Assembly: GCA_052139595.1 (NCBI GenBank)
Contig: JBKQWK010000027.1
Location: 1-18,692, forward strand
Source of the DNA: JBKQWK01 sp052139595
Lineage (GTDB): Bacteria > Actinomycetota > Thermoleophilia > UBA2241
Length of the DNA: 18,692 nt
Direction: 5' to 3'
The position numbers and the translations under genes were made by a program. Positions 7,557-14,330 of this stretch are shown piece after piece (the stretch's first letter is position 1; every line of letters begins with the position of its first letter). Under the pieces are notes generated by a model. That model did not search any database. It was not told the origin of the DNA and saw only the letters and a list, made by a program, of their open reading frames with translations.

Positions 7557-9008
7557 TTAGCTGCGTGCGCGCCGGCGCACGCGCAGAGCAGAGAGAACGG
7601 CGGCGAGGATCATGAAGCCCATCGAAGTGTAGAAGGCGGCGTGCACGCCGGTCGTAAAGGCCTGCGCCAGCGCCGGCCGCAGCCGCGTGCTGCCGACGAA
7701 GATGGCAAACGCCAGGTTGCGGGTGATCGAGTGCGCGGCAATCAGAATGGCGACCGAAAACGAGAACACCATACCGACGTTGGCAAAGGTGCGCAGCACG
7801 CCGGAGGCGACGCCAAACGAGCGACCGGGCGCCGCCTTCATGACGGCCGAGTTATTGGCCGGGAAAAAGGCGCCCGAGCCGATGCCATTGATGACGGCCG
7901 CGATGACGACGACCCAAAGGGATGTCTTGATCCCCAGGTTCGCATAAATCGCCAGTGCAACGCACTGAATCATCAGGCCGACCGTGGCCGGGTACACGGG
8001 TCCCAGGCGGTCGGCCAGCCGGCCGGCAATGGGGCCGATGAAGGCACCCACCAAGTAGCCGGGGACCAGTACCAGCGAGGCGTGCAACGGGCTGAGCTGG
8101 CGCACGCCCTGCAGGTACATCGTGACCAGAAACAGGGTGGCGAAGTTGGCCAGGCTCTGCAGCAGAGCAGCAATCAGGGTTGGCGTCATCGTCGGTACGC
8201 GAAACAGCGAGAAGTCGAGCATGGGTTCGGCCTGGCGACGCTCAAAGACAACAAAAGTCACGACGAGAACCACGCCGGCTGCCAAAAAAGCGACCAGCGT
8301 GGCGTCGGCCGGCGTCGTGGCCAGACGGGTGACGGCCCACAGCACACAGAACAGGCCGCCGCCAAGGAGGATCATGCCGATGCCGTCCACCTGATGGCGG
8401 TGACGCTCACCACGGTCGTGCAGGACGCGCACGGCCAGAAAGATGGCGGCGATCCCGATCGGCACGTTGATGCCAAAGATCCAGCGCCAGGAGACATACG
8501 TCGTAATGAGTCCGCCGAGGAGAATGCCAAGCACGGCGCCAACGCTCCAGCCGACGCTCGTATAGCCGTAGGCCCGGCCGCGCCGCTCGACGGGAAACGT
8601 GTCGGCGATGACGGCGCCGCTGTTGGCGCTGATCAGGGCGCCGCCGATGCCCTGCAGAATGCGAAAGCCGATGATCGTTGCCTCGTTGGTTGCCAGGGCG
8701 CAGAGCAGCGAACCGAGGACGAAGACGCCAAAACCAACCTCGTACATGCGCACGCGGCCAAACATGTCACCCAGGCGACCGACCTGCGTCGAGAGAATCG
8801 TCATCACGAGCAGGTAGGCAATGATCACCCAGATGATGCCGCTCAAAGAGACGTGCAGTGATCGTTCAAGAACCGGCAGAGCGAGCACGACGATGGTCGT
8901 GTCAACGGCGGCGATGAGCACACCGGTGACGACCACAAGCAAGGCGAGGCCCGTATGGACCGGCTTCGCCGGTGCCGCGGGCCGAGTGGTTGCGGTTGAG
9001 GTGGTCAA
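7557..9008 (-). CDS. MFS drug exporter, DHA2 (EmrB/QacA-like, 14-TM) family
   Basis: This inner-membrane proton antiporter of about 483 residues is the last gene of the efflux unit. After a short polar N terminus it shows TM1 (HTGLALLVVVTGVLIAAVDTTIVVLALPVLE) carrying the family D-T-T-I-V motif. Motif A in the first loop is GRLGDMFGRVRMY, then RILQGIGGALISANSGAVIADTFP, and the antiporter motif C region (VGWSVGAVLGILLGGLIT) in TM5. Helices continue to a basic C-terminal tail (RVRRRARS). I place the start at TTG 9008 because GGAAGGA (9015-9021) is 6 bases upstream. The frame stays open to another TTG at 9044 that has no ribosome site. It lies 95 bases downstream of the hydrolase gene. DHA2 pumps export dyes, disinfectants and antibiotics; the substrate here is unknown, but regulation by the TetR protein two genes upstream is likely. 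Confidence 0.92.
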   Translation of the reverse strand: MTTSTATTRPAAPAKPVHTGLALLVVVTGVLIAAVDTTIVVLALPVLERSLHVSLSGIIWVIIAYLLVMTILSTQVGRLGDMFGRVRMYEVGFGVFVLGSLLCALATNEATIIGFRILQGIGGALISANSGAVIADTFPVERRGRAYGYTSVGWSVGAVLGILLGGLITTYVSWRWIFGINVPIGIAAIFLAVRVLHDRGERHRHQVDGIGMILLGGGLFCVLWAVTRLATTPADATLVAFLAAGVVLVVTFVVFERRQAEPMLDFSLFRVPTMTPTLIAALLQSLANFATLFLVTMYLQGVRQLSPLHASLVLVPGYLVGAFIGPIAGRLADRLGPVYPATVGLMIQCVALAIYANLGIKTSLWVVVIAAVINGIGSGAFFPANNSAVMKAAPGRSFGVASGVLRTFANVGMVFSFSVAILIAAHSITRNLAFAIFVGSTRLRPALAQAFTTGVHAAFYTSMGFMILAAVLSALRVRRRARS

Positions 9009-9023
9009 GTCAGGTCCTTCCCT

Positions 9024-9041
9024 GCCGACAGGCACGTCGGC
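9024..9041. promoter_or_regulatory. Inverted repeat immediately upstream of the MFS ribosome site
   Basis: GCCGAC (9024-9029) and GTCGGC (9036-9041) are perfect arms around 6 bases. They end 3 bases before the ribosome site (9015-9021) of the TTG-initiated MFS gene. In RNA this is a six-pair GC-rich hairpin that could affect translation or protect a processed 3' part of the message; a protein-binding site is another option. It does not match the sequence of the inverted repeat at 12523-12541. Confidence 0.35.
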
Positions 9042-9103
9042 CAAACGTACCGCTCAGCGGCACGCAGACAACAATGGATGACGACAGCCAACGACGGCGC
9101 AGC

Positions 9104-9847
9104 CTAGCCAAGAAGGCTGTCGCTCAGCAGGGCTTTGGCGCCGGCAAGCACGTAGTCGCCATGGTAGCCGACGAAGCGGTCGAAATCGAGTGCGACGATC
9201 TGCCGTGCCGAGGCGAGTGACTGATCGGCGTCGGCAGCAAAGCCGGTCGGCGACTCATGGATGACGCCGTCTTCGAGCCGTAGCAGGTCGCCGGCGATAA
9301 GCAGCGAGAGCGCCGGCGCATACAGGCACAAGTGGCCGGCAGTGTGCCCCGGACTGTGCAGGATCTGCACCCCACCGAGGATGTTCAGCTCTTCACCGCC
9401 GACCAGGCGCAGATCGACCGCCACCGGGGCGACGCCGGCCATCTGCTTCATGCGGGCAGCAGCGGCAACGCGCTGTTCGGCCGGCAGATTAGCGAGCATC
9501 GCCTCAACCCGCTCCGGCGGAATGGCGGCCCGGGGAACGCTGCCTTCGATCACGCCGGCATCGTCACGGTGCGCCCAGACCTCGGCCTGGCTGGCGTCGA
9601 GCAGCTCCGGCAAACCGCCAACGTGATCGACGTGGTGGTGAGTGATGATCACGCGCCGGATCGCCTGTGGTGTGAGGCCAATCTCTGCCACAGCGGCCAG
9701 AATGGCCGCCGCGCTGCCCGGCAGGCCGGTGTCAACCACGGTAATCTGACCGTTCTCGACCAGCAGACAGATGTTCATGGTCCCGCTGGACAGGCCAGCC
9801 CTTTGTTCTGGCGAAACGATGTGCACGCCGGGCAGAATCTCAGTCAC
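9104..9847 (-). CDS. Metallo-beta-lactamase-fold hydrolase
   Basis: The zinc-binding signature THHHVDHVGG lies near residue 70 and is followed by LHSPGHTAGH (third His block), IAGDLL (metal Asp) and a C-terminal VGYHGD His. All ligands of a binuclear MBL site are therefore present. About 247 residues is typical of glyoxalase II/lactonase-like members. There is no signal peptide, so it is cytoplasmic, unlike classical secreted beta-lactamases. GTG 9847 is preferred because GAGGA is 6 bases upstream; GTG 9853 is in frame, overlaps the TetR stop, and has the purine run too close. It lies directly downstream of the TetR gene, so translation is probably coupled. In this setting it may hydrolyse the compound that the adjacent pumps export, an ester, lactone or thioester, but that is inference. 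Confidence 0.88.
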   Translation of the reverse strand: MTEILPGVHIVSPEQRAGLSSGTMNICLLVENGQITVVDTGLPGSAAAILAAVAEIGLTPQAIRRVIITHHHVDHVGGLPELLDASQAEVWAHRDDAGVIEGSVPRAAIPPERVEAMLANLPAEQRVAAAARMKQMAGVAPVAVDLRLVGGEELNILGGVQILHSPGHTAGHLCLYAPALSLLIAGDLLRLEDGVIHESPTGFAADADQSLASARQIVALDFDRFVGYHGDYVLAGAKALLSDSLLG

Positions 9848-9849
9848 GT

Positions 9850-10479
9850 TCACTCCTCTGTTTCGAAGGTTGTTTTGCTGGCGCCAAGGCCACGCCAGAG
9901 CGAATCGACGAGGCGCTCTGCCAAAGCCGCACTATCGGTGAATCCCTGCTCGGTCAGCACCGCCGTGCGGGCCGCCGACGTCAGCGCCCCGATGATCACG
10001 TCCGGGGCTACGTCCAGGTCGAGGTCGGGGCGCAGGTCGCCGCGAGCAATGCCACGCCTGAGAAACTGCTGCATCTGCTGGCGGCGTGGCGCCACCAGGC
10101 GATCCCAGAGCAGACGCTTCAGCTCGGGCCGGCTCACGGCATCGTCAAAGATGCGCGGCGAAAGGCGCGCTTCGGCCGACAGCCGCGTGGCAAGGCGCAT
10201 CTGAACCAGCCGCACCAGCTCCGCCCGCGTGTCACCCAGATCGGGAATCGCCTGCGCCGGCTTACTCGCATTGAGAGCCGCAATGGCAAGTTCCTCTTTG
10301 CTCGCCCAGCGCCGGTAGATCGTCGTTTTGCCGACGCCCGAACGACGCGCCACCTCATCCATGGTCATCTCTGAAAAACCGGCCGAGCCGAGCAGATCGA
10401 GAGCGACGGCAAGGACCCGCGCATCAACGCTATCGTCACGCGGTCGACCAGTGTGCACCGAGTGTGTTGACGCCTCCAC
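9850..10479 (-). CDS. TetR/AcrR-family transcriptional regulator of the efflux unit
   Basis: The 209-residue protein has the N-terminal TetR DNA-binding domain: VLAVALDLLGSAGFSEMTMDEVARRSGVGKTTIYRRWASKEELAIAAL (about residues 22-69), including the family-typical GVGKTTIYRRWASKEEL recognition helix. The C-terminal ligand-binding half contains RRQQMQQFLRRGIARGDLRPDLDLDVAPDVIIGAL, resembling the TetR_C_11 group. The GTG at 10479 is only 5 bases after the permease stop codon and lacks an obvious ribosome site, so it is probably translated by coupling; a start a few codons downstream is also possible. It is encoded inside the operon it most likely represses, which makes it autoregulated. The best operator candidate is the inverted repeat at 12523-12541 before the first gene. 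Confidence 0.92.
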   Translation of the reverse strand: MEASTHSVHTGRPRDDSVDARVLAVALDLLGSAGFSEMTMDEVARRSGVGKTTIYRRWASKEELAIAALNASKPAQAIPDLGDTRAELVRLVQMRLATRLSAEARLSPRIFDDAVSRPELKRLLWDRLVAPRRQQMQQFLRRGIARGDLRPDLDLDVAPDVIIGALTSAARTAVLTEQGFTDSAALAERLVDSLWRGLGASKTTFETEE

Positions 10480-10484
10480 TGCAG

Positions 10485-11468
10485 CTAATCCGAACGCGAG
10501 AACTGCCAGACAGCAGCGCCCATCGTGAGCACCGCCATCGCCAGCATGAGCACCAGCTCAAACCAGATCGGCAAGTGCCAACCGGCCCAGGTCACCCCGG
10601 GGCTAAAGGCGCGCTGGGCCACACCCGTAGCATGCGCCGCCGAAAAAACGGCCCGGCGCATCGGATCGACCGCATACGTCAATGAGTCGATCTTCGTCAG
10701 CACGGCAAGCCGCTTGGGCAGGCTGGAGAGGGGAAACATCGCTCCCGAGAGAAAGAACATCGGCATGACGAAGAACTGAATCACGACCTGAAACGCCTGC
10801 ACCTCCTGAATACGACTGGCGAGCATGAGGCCAACCGCGGTGATCATGAACGCGGTGAGCGCCATCTCGCCAACCAGCGAGAGGATCAGCAGCGGGCTGT
10901 ACGGCACATGCACAAAACCGGCCAGAGCGAGCATGATGATGCCCTGAGCGGTGGCCACGGTCGCACCGCCAAACGCTTTGCCGAGGATAATCGCGCTGCG
11001 ATTGACCGGCGCCACGAGAATCTCGCGCAGAAAACCGAACTCGCGGTCCCAGACGATCGAAACCGCCGAAAAGACCGCCGTGAACAGCACCGTCATGGCG
11101 ATAATGCCGGGGAACATGAAGGTGCGAAAGTCGAAGCCGCCGGGATCACTGCGCCCGCGCACGAGGGTGCTCAGGCCGGTGCCCAGGACGAAGAGAAAGA
11201 GCACCGGCTGCGCCAGCGAGGTAAGAATACGCAGGCGATTGCGGGCAAAGCGGATGAGTTCGCGCTGCCAGACAACCTTCATCGCCCGCACGTTGCCGGC
11301 AAACGAGCCGCCGGCGACGCGCACGGCAGCGATTTCGGCCGCCGGCGCGGCAGCATGGACCGGCGGCGTGAAAGTTTCAGCCGGCGGCGCGGCAGCATCC
11401 GCCGCCGGCGGCGTCGTCGTCCGCATCGGCATCGTCGGCCGGGCTTCGTCGTCGATGATCCTGCTCAT
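10485..11468 (-). CDS. ABC-2 type transporter permease (DrrB-like)
   Basis: This is the membrane subunit of an ABC exporter and partner of the ATPase encoded just upstream. The 327 residues have a long hydrophilic Ala/Pro-rich N terminus (about 1-60). Then come WQRELIRFARNRLRIL, TM1 (LAQPVLFLFVLGTGL) and five further hydrophobic segments. Between them lies the conserved ABC-2 motif area FGFLREILVAPVNRSAIILGKAFGGATVA. The end is FELVLMLAMAVLTMGAAVW. The ATG at 11468 is chosen because GGAG lies 6 bases upstream, inside the last codons of the ATPase gene, and only 2 bases separate the ATPase stop from this ATG, showing coupling. The N-terminal extension carries a short duplication (see the repeat entry). 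Relatives export antibiotics such as daunorubicin; here the substrate is unknown. Confidence 0.92.
   Translation of the reverse strand: MSRIIDDEARPTMPMRTTTPPAADAAAPPAETFTPPVHAAAPAAEIAAVRVAGGSFAGNVRAMKVVWQRELIRFARNRLRILTSLAQPVLFLFVLGTGLSTLVRGRSDPGGFDFRTFMFPGIIAMTVLFTAVFSAVSIVWDREFGFLREILVAPVNRSAIILGKAFGGATVATAQGIIMLALAGFVHVPYSPLLILSLVGEMALTAFMITAVGLMLASRIQEVQAFQVVIQFFVMPMFFLSGAMFPLSSLPKRLAVLTKIDSLTYAVDPMRRAVFSAAHATGVAQRAFSPGVTWAGWHLPIWFELVLMLAMAVLTMGAAVWQFSRSD
11344..11398. repeat. 13-bp direct repeat within the permease N-terminal extension
   Basis: GGCGCGGCAGCAT occurs at 11344-11356 and again at 11386-11398, exactly 42 bases (14 codons) apart, with similar flanking CCGGCGGCG sequence. It encodes the repeated Ala/Pro-rich segments around DAAAPPAE and HAAAPAAE. 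A small in-frame duplication is the simplest explanation. Confidence 0.6.
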
Positions 11469-11470
11469 GA

Positions 11471-12520
11471 CTATCTCCTCGCCCGCGCCTGAGCGCTGCG
11501 GCGCCAAGGGTTGTCAGCACCGCGCCCCGAACTCGACTCAGCATCGCGAATCGTGCGCCCGGTATAGGTCATGAATACGTCGTCCAGCGTCGGACGAGCC
11601 ACGCTCACGGCGCGAATCGATACGCCGAGTTCGGCAAACAGGCGGGGCACAAACTCCTCGCCGCCGGGCACGTACACCCGCACGGCGTCCTCGGCCTTCG
11701 TCGCCTGCAGACCAAAGTGTTCCTTCAGGGCGACGATGGCTGCCTGGTCATCGGCAGTGCGAATTTCGACGCGATCCTGAACACTGGCCTTGAGTGCCGA
11801 TGGTGTATCGATAGCCACGATCTTGCCCTCGTCGATGATCGCCATGCGATCGCAGTTCTCGGCCTCATCCATGTAGTGGCTGGTGAGAAACATGGTGATC
11901 GCCTCGCGCCGCTTGAGCTCGCGAATGTAGTCCCAGATGTGAGCCCGCGTCTGCGGGTCAAGGCCGACGGTGGGTTCATCGAGAAAGAGCACCCGCGGCG
12001 AATGCAGCAGCCCGCGGGCGATCTCGAGACGACGTTTCATGCCGCCAGAGAACGTGCGCACAAGACTTCTGTGCCGGTCCCAGAGACCGACCATCTCGAG
12101 TACCTGCTGCATACGTGCCCGCATCTGCGCCTTGGGCACGCCGTACAGCTCGGCGTGAAAACGCAGGTTCTCTTCTGCGGTGAGGTACTCGTCCAGCGTG
12201 GATTCCTGAAACACGAGACCGATGTGACGCCGCACCTGAGCTTGCTGGCTGGCCACATCAAAACCGCTGATCCAGGCCTGCCCCGACGTAGGTTGCGCCA
12301 GGGTGCAGAGCATGCTGATCGTGGTCGTCTTGCCGGCGCCATTGGGGCCGAGAAAAGCAAACATTTCGCCGGCGGCGACATCGAAGCTGACGCCGCGCAC
12401 AGCCTCGACGGCACCAAACTGCTTGCGCAGATCGGCAACGCGAATCGCCGGCGCTACGTCATCAACGGCTGCCTGTAAGCGTTGATTGTCGTCAAGCGTG
12501 GACGCTGGCTGAGCGGTCAC
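11471..12520 (-). CDS. ABC transporter ATP-binding protein (DrrA-like drug exporter)
   Basis: The 349-residue protein has every nucleotide-binding motif: Walker A GPNGAGKTT (58-66), Q-loop Gln105 (VFQES), signature FSGGM (157-161) with KRRLEIARGL, Walker B VLFLDEP (177-183) and switch His215 (LTSHYMDEAE). The C-terminal part (DRVEIRTADDQ..., VARPTLDDVFMTYTGRTIRD) matches the DrrA/daunorubicin-resistance subfamily, whose tail helps contact the permease. The GTG at 12520 has GAGG 7 bases upstream. It is the first gene of the unit: a promoter lies at 12559-12588 and a candidate operator at 12523-12541. The stop lies 2 bases before the permease start. Energising efflux of a hydrophobic compound is a confident family-level role; the compound is not known. 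Confidence 0.94.
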   Translation of the reverse strand: MTAQPASTLDDNQRLQAAVDDVAPAIRVADLRKQFGAVEAVRGVSFDVAAGEMFAFLGPNGAGKTTTISMLCTLAQPTSGQAWISGFDVASQQAQVRRHIGLVFQESTLDEYLTAEENLRFHAELYGVPKAQMRARMQQVLEMVGLWDRHRSLVRTFSGGMKRRLEIARGLLHSPRVLFLDEPTVGLDPQTRAHIWDYIRELKRREAITMFLTSHYMDEAENCDRMAIIDEGKIVAIDTPSALKASVQDRVEIRTADDQAAIVALKEHFGLQATKAEDAVRVYVPGGEEFVPRLFAELGVSIRAVSVARPTLDDVFMTYTGRTIRDAESSSGRGADNPWRRSAQARARR

Positions 12521-12522
12521 TA

Positions 12523-12541
12523 CGAAACCTCACTCGTTTCG
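12523..12541. promoter_or_regulatory. Perfect inverted repeat CGAAAC-N7-GTTTCG, candidate TetR operator
   Basis: Six-base perfect arms flank 7 bases, giving a 19-bp palindrome typical in size for TetR-family operators. It lies between the predicted -10 (12559-12564) and the ATPase GTG (12520), and includes the GAGG ribosome site in its spacer, so binding there would block transcription of the efflux unit. As RNA it could also form a weak hairpin hiding the ribosome site. Confidence 0.5.
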
Positions 12542-12558
12542 CTACTGAGAGTAACATA

Positions 12559-12588
12559 AGTATAGGCTTGTGATGTGCGGGCATTCAA
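12559..12588 (-). promoter_or_regulatory. Promoter of the five-gene efflux unit
   Basis: Read on the minus strand, TTGAAT (12588-12583) is followed after 18 bases by TATACT (12564-12559). Both hexamers are close to sigma70 consensus and spacing is near optimal. Initiation would fall near 12552, giving a leader of about 30 bases that contains the CGAAAC-N7-GTTTCG repeat and then the ATPase start. A further inverted repeat, CGCGCT-N5-AGCGCG at 12592-12608, abuts the upstream side of the -35 and could be a second binding site. Confidence 0.55.
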
Positions 12589-12591
12589 GCG

Positions 12592-12608
12592 CGCGCTGCC
12601 TCAGCGCG
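12592..12608. promoter_or_regulatory. Inverted repeat CGCGCT-N5-AGCGCG just upstream of the efflux -35 box
   Basis: Perfect six-base arms around GCCTC end 4 bases before the -35 hexamer of the efflux promoter. The location suits an activator or second regulator site. The GC-only composition makes chance occurrence fairly likely. Confidence 0.3.
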
Positions 12609-12835
12609 AGGTGTGCGCACCGGCAACGGTACTGTGTATCGAGAACAACGAGACTCACCAGCCGAACTGCCGCTGCCGAGCCTGGCTTTGCCGGGAACGT
12701 CAGCGTGCCTTCTCTGGCGTTCTCTTGACTTCCCCTGCGCAGCATTCAAGTGATAATCTGCCGAGATAAACGATACGGACTACGAGAGAGTGCATTCGCG
12801 CTCCGCCCTTCAAACTCGCAGGTCGAAGGAGTTTC

Positions 12836-14176
12836 ATGAAACGGGTCACGTGGTTCTTGCTGGTGGCGTTCGTTTGCAGCTTCGTCGCTCTCGGCACGGC
12901 AATCGCTCAGGCCACGGCGAGCCCCGATCCAAGCACCAGCCCAAGCCCGAGCACCGCTGTGAGTCCCAGCACCAGCCCAAGTGCAAGCCCGAGTCCCTCG
13001 CCGTCGGCGACGTGGGCTCCACCAACGACGACCAGCACCGCCGACGTTAAGTGGCACCGCAGCGCGGTCACCGTAACCTTCACCGCACACCCTGCCGCCG
13101 GCGGTCCCGCCGTTGCCTCCACCTGCTACTCGCTTGACGGGGGCGCAAATTGGACCTCGGTGGCGGCCGGCACCGTGGCCCAGGTCACCATCCCTGCTCC
13201 GACTGATCACACGAACGACGGCGTACATACCATTCTCTACTACTCGGTCGATAAGGCCGGCAACCGCGAGCAGCAGCAAACCTGCCAGGTGAAGATCGAC
13301 ACGACCCCGCCGGTCGTCAGCGGCCTGCGGGCACCGACTGTCCAGCAGGGCAAGTCGTTGCGCTTCACGTTCAGAGTCAGCGACCGCACGGGCAACACGC
13401 CGCTGAGCCCTACGGCTACCGTCACGTTGTCTGTCAGGACTCCCAGTGGCCGGACCGTGCAGACCACGCAGCTGGGAAGCAAGCCGACCAATAGCTCGAT
13501 CTTCTCGATTTGGGTCTGCCGCCTGGCCCCGGGCAAGTATCACTTTTACGTCAGCGCCGTCGACGCCGCTGGCAATGCAACCCTCAGACCTGCCGAAGTC
13601 ACCTTGATTGTCACCCCGCCGGCGATCAGCCTGCGCACCGTGGCCGACGTACAGCGTCGCTTGATCGCTCTGCACTACCTGCCAACCAGCGCCGTAAGCG
13701 GCCGTCTCGACTATCGCACGCAGCAGGCGTTGCTCGCCTTTCAGGCTTGGAACGGCCTCAGTCGCGATGGCGTCGCCGACGCGCAGACGAAAGCTCGCCT
13801 GGCGACGGCAACGACGCCGCGACCACGGCCGGAGGCAGTCGCCGGGCGCTACGCTGAAGTCTTTCGCAGCCGCGGCGTGCTGCTCCTGATCGATCGCGGG
13901 ACCGTCGTACGTGCCGTACACGTCTCTACCGGCCGCCCTGGCCTCGAGACCCCGGCGGGTCGTTTCGCAATCTACCTCAAGATACGCATGGCCTGGACGG
14001 CCCAATTTCAGGAGTGGATGCCCTACGCCAGTTTCTTCTACCGCGGCGACGCGATTCACCAACTCGCTGACGTGCCTGCCTACCCAGCTTCTCACGGTTG
14101 CGTACGCATGCCCGCTCCTGAGGCACCCTGGGTCTACGGTTTCCTGACCCTGGGTACGCCGGTCTTCGTTTTCTGA
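12836..14176 (+). CDS. Secreted L,D-transpeptidase (YkuD) with Ig-like and peptidoglycan-binding domains
   Basis: YkuD enzymes form 3-3 crosslinks in peptidoglycan or attach proteins to it, acting outside the membrane. The 446-residue protein has a signal peptide (residues 1-25), then a Ser/Pro/Thr linker (about 26-68, repeated PSTSPSPS-like units). Two beta-sandwich regions follow (about 70-160 with CYSLDGGANW and YYSVDKAGNRE; about 160-265 with VSAVDAAGN). Next is a PG_binding_1 domain (about 268-325, DVQRRLIALHYLP...DYRTQQALLAFQ) and the YkuD domain (about 338-446). Its catalytic block is SHGCVRM, with Cys422 as nucleophile and His408 and His420 nearby. The ATG has AAGGAG a few bases upstream. 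The Ig-like modules resemble those that bind wall polymers or act as spacers. It is divergent from the efflux operon across 315 bases and upstream of the PLD gene. Confidence 0.92.
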   Translation: MKRVTWFLLVAFVCSFVALGTAIAQATASPDPSTSPSPSTAVSPSTSPSASPSPSPSATWAPPTTTSTADVKWHRSAVTVTFTAHPAAGGPAVASTCYSLDGGANWTSVAAGTVAQVTIPAPTDHTNDGVHTILYYSVDKAGNREQQQTCQVKIDTTPPVVSGLRAPTVQQGKSLRFTFRVSDRTGNTPLSPTATVTLSVRTPSGRTVQTTQLGSKPTNSSIFSIWVCRLAPGKYHFYVSAVDAAGNATLRPAEVTLIVTPPAISLRTVADVQRRLIALHYLPTSAVSGRLDYRTQQALLAFQAWNGLSRDGVADAQTKARLATATTPRPRPEAVAGRYAEVFRSRGVLLLIDRGTVVRAVHVSTGRPGLETPAGRFAIYLKIRMAWTAQFQEWMPYASFFYRGDAIHQLADVPAYPASHGCVRMPAPEAPWVYGFLTLGTPVFVF

Positions 14177-14192
14177 TCGTCCGCCCTGCCGG

Positions 14193-14231
14193 CTCGCATT
14201 TTTGCGCATCCTCACCAGGTTGCGAGTTTTT
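14193..14231 (+). terminator. Possible weak terminator between the transpeptidase and PLD genes
   Basis: CTCGCA (14193-14198) pairs with TGCGAG (14221-14226), which is followed directly by TTTTT. The stem is six pairs with a 22-base loop, so it is much weaker than a classic intrinsic terminator, although the T-run is in the right place. It would separate the two surface-protein genes. Confidence 0.3.
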
Positions 14232-14330
14232 CCGTCCCCAACGTGACTATGATGGCGTTAATGGTCGACAGACAGCGGGCATCGCTCAAACCGCAACCGA
14301 CGCTGGCCAGTCACGTCGTGGGGAGCAGTA

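Noticed and set aside
7530..8861. A 443-codon plus-strand frame opposite the MFS exporter
   Set aside because: The translation is a monotonous mix of Gln, Asp, Arg and His that mirrors hydrophobic codons of the real transporter on the other strand.
12581..12750. Direct repeat GCATTCAAG near 12581 and near 12742
   Set aside because: Only 9 bp, two copies; the first is explained by the efflux -35 region and the second has no partner elements.
12725..12757. TTGACT...GATAAT as promoter of the transpeptidase gene
   Set aside because: The hexamers look good but the 21-base spacer is too long for a normal sigma70 promoter, so I did not list it as a feature.
12746..14215. A 489-codon minus-strand frame opposite the L,D-transpeptidase
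   Set aside because: The sense strand carries a signal peptide, PG-binding and YkuD motifs; the antisense translation is Arg/Gly-rich without any motif.
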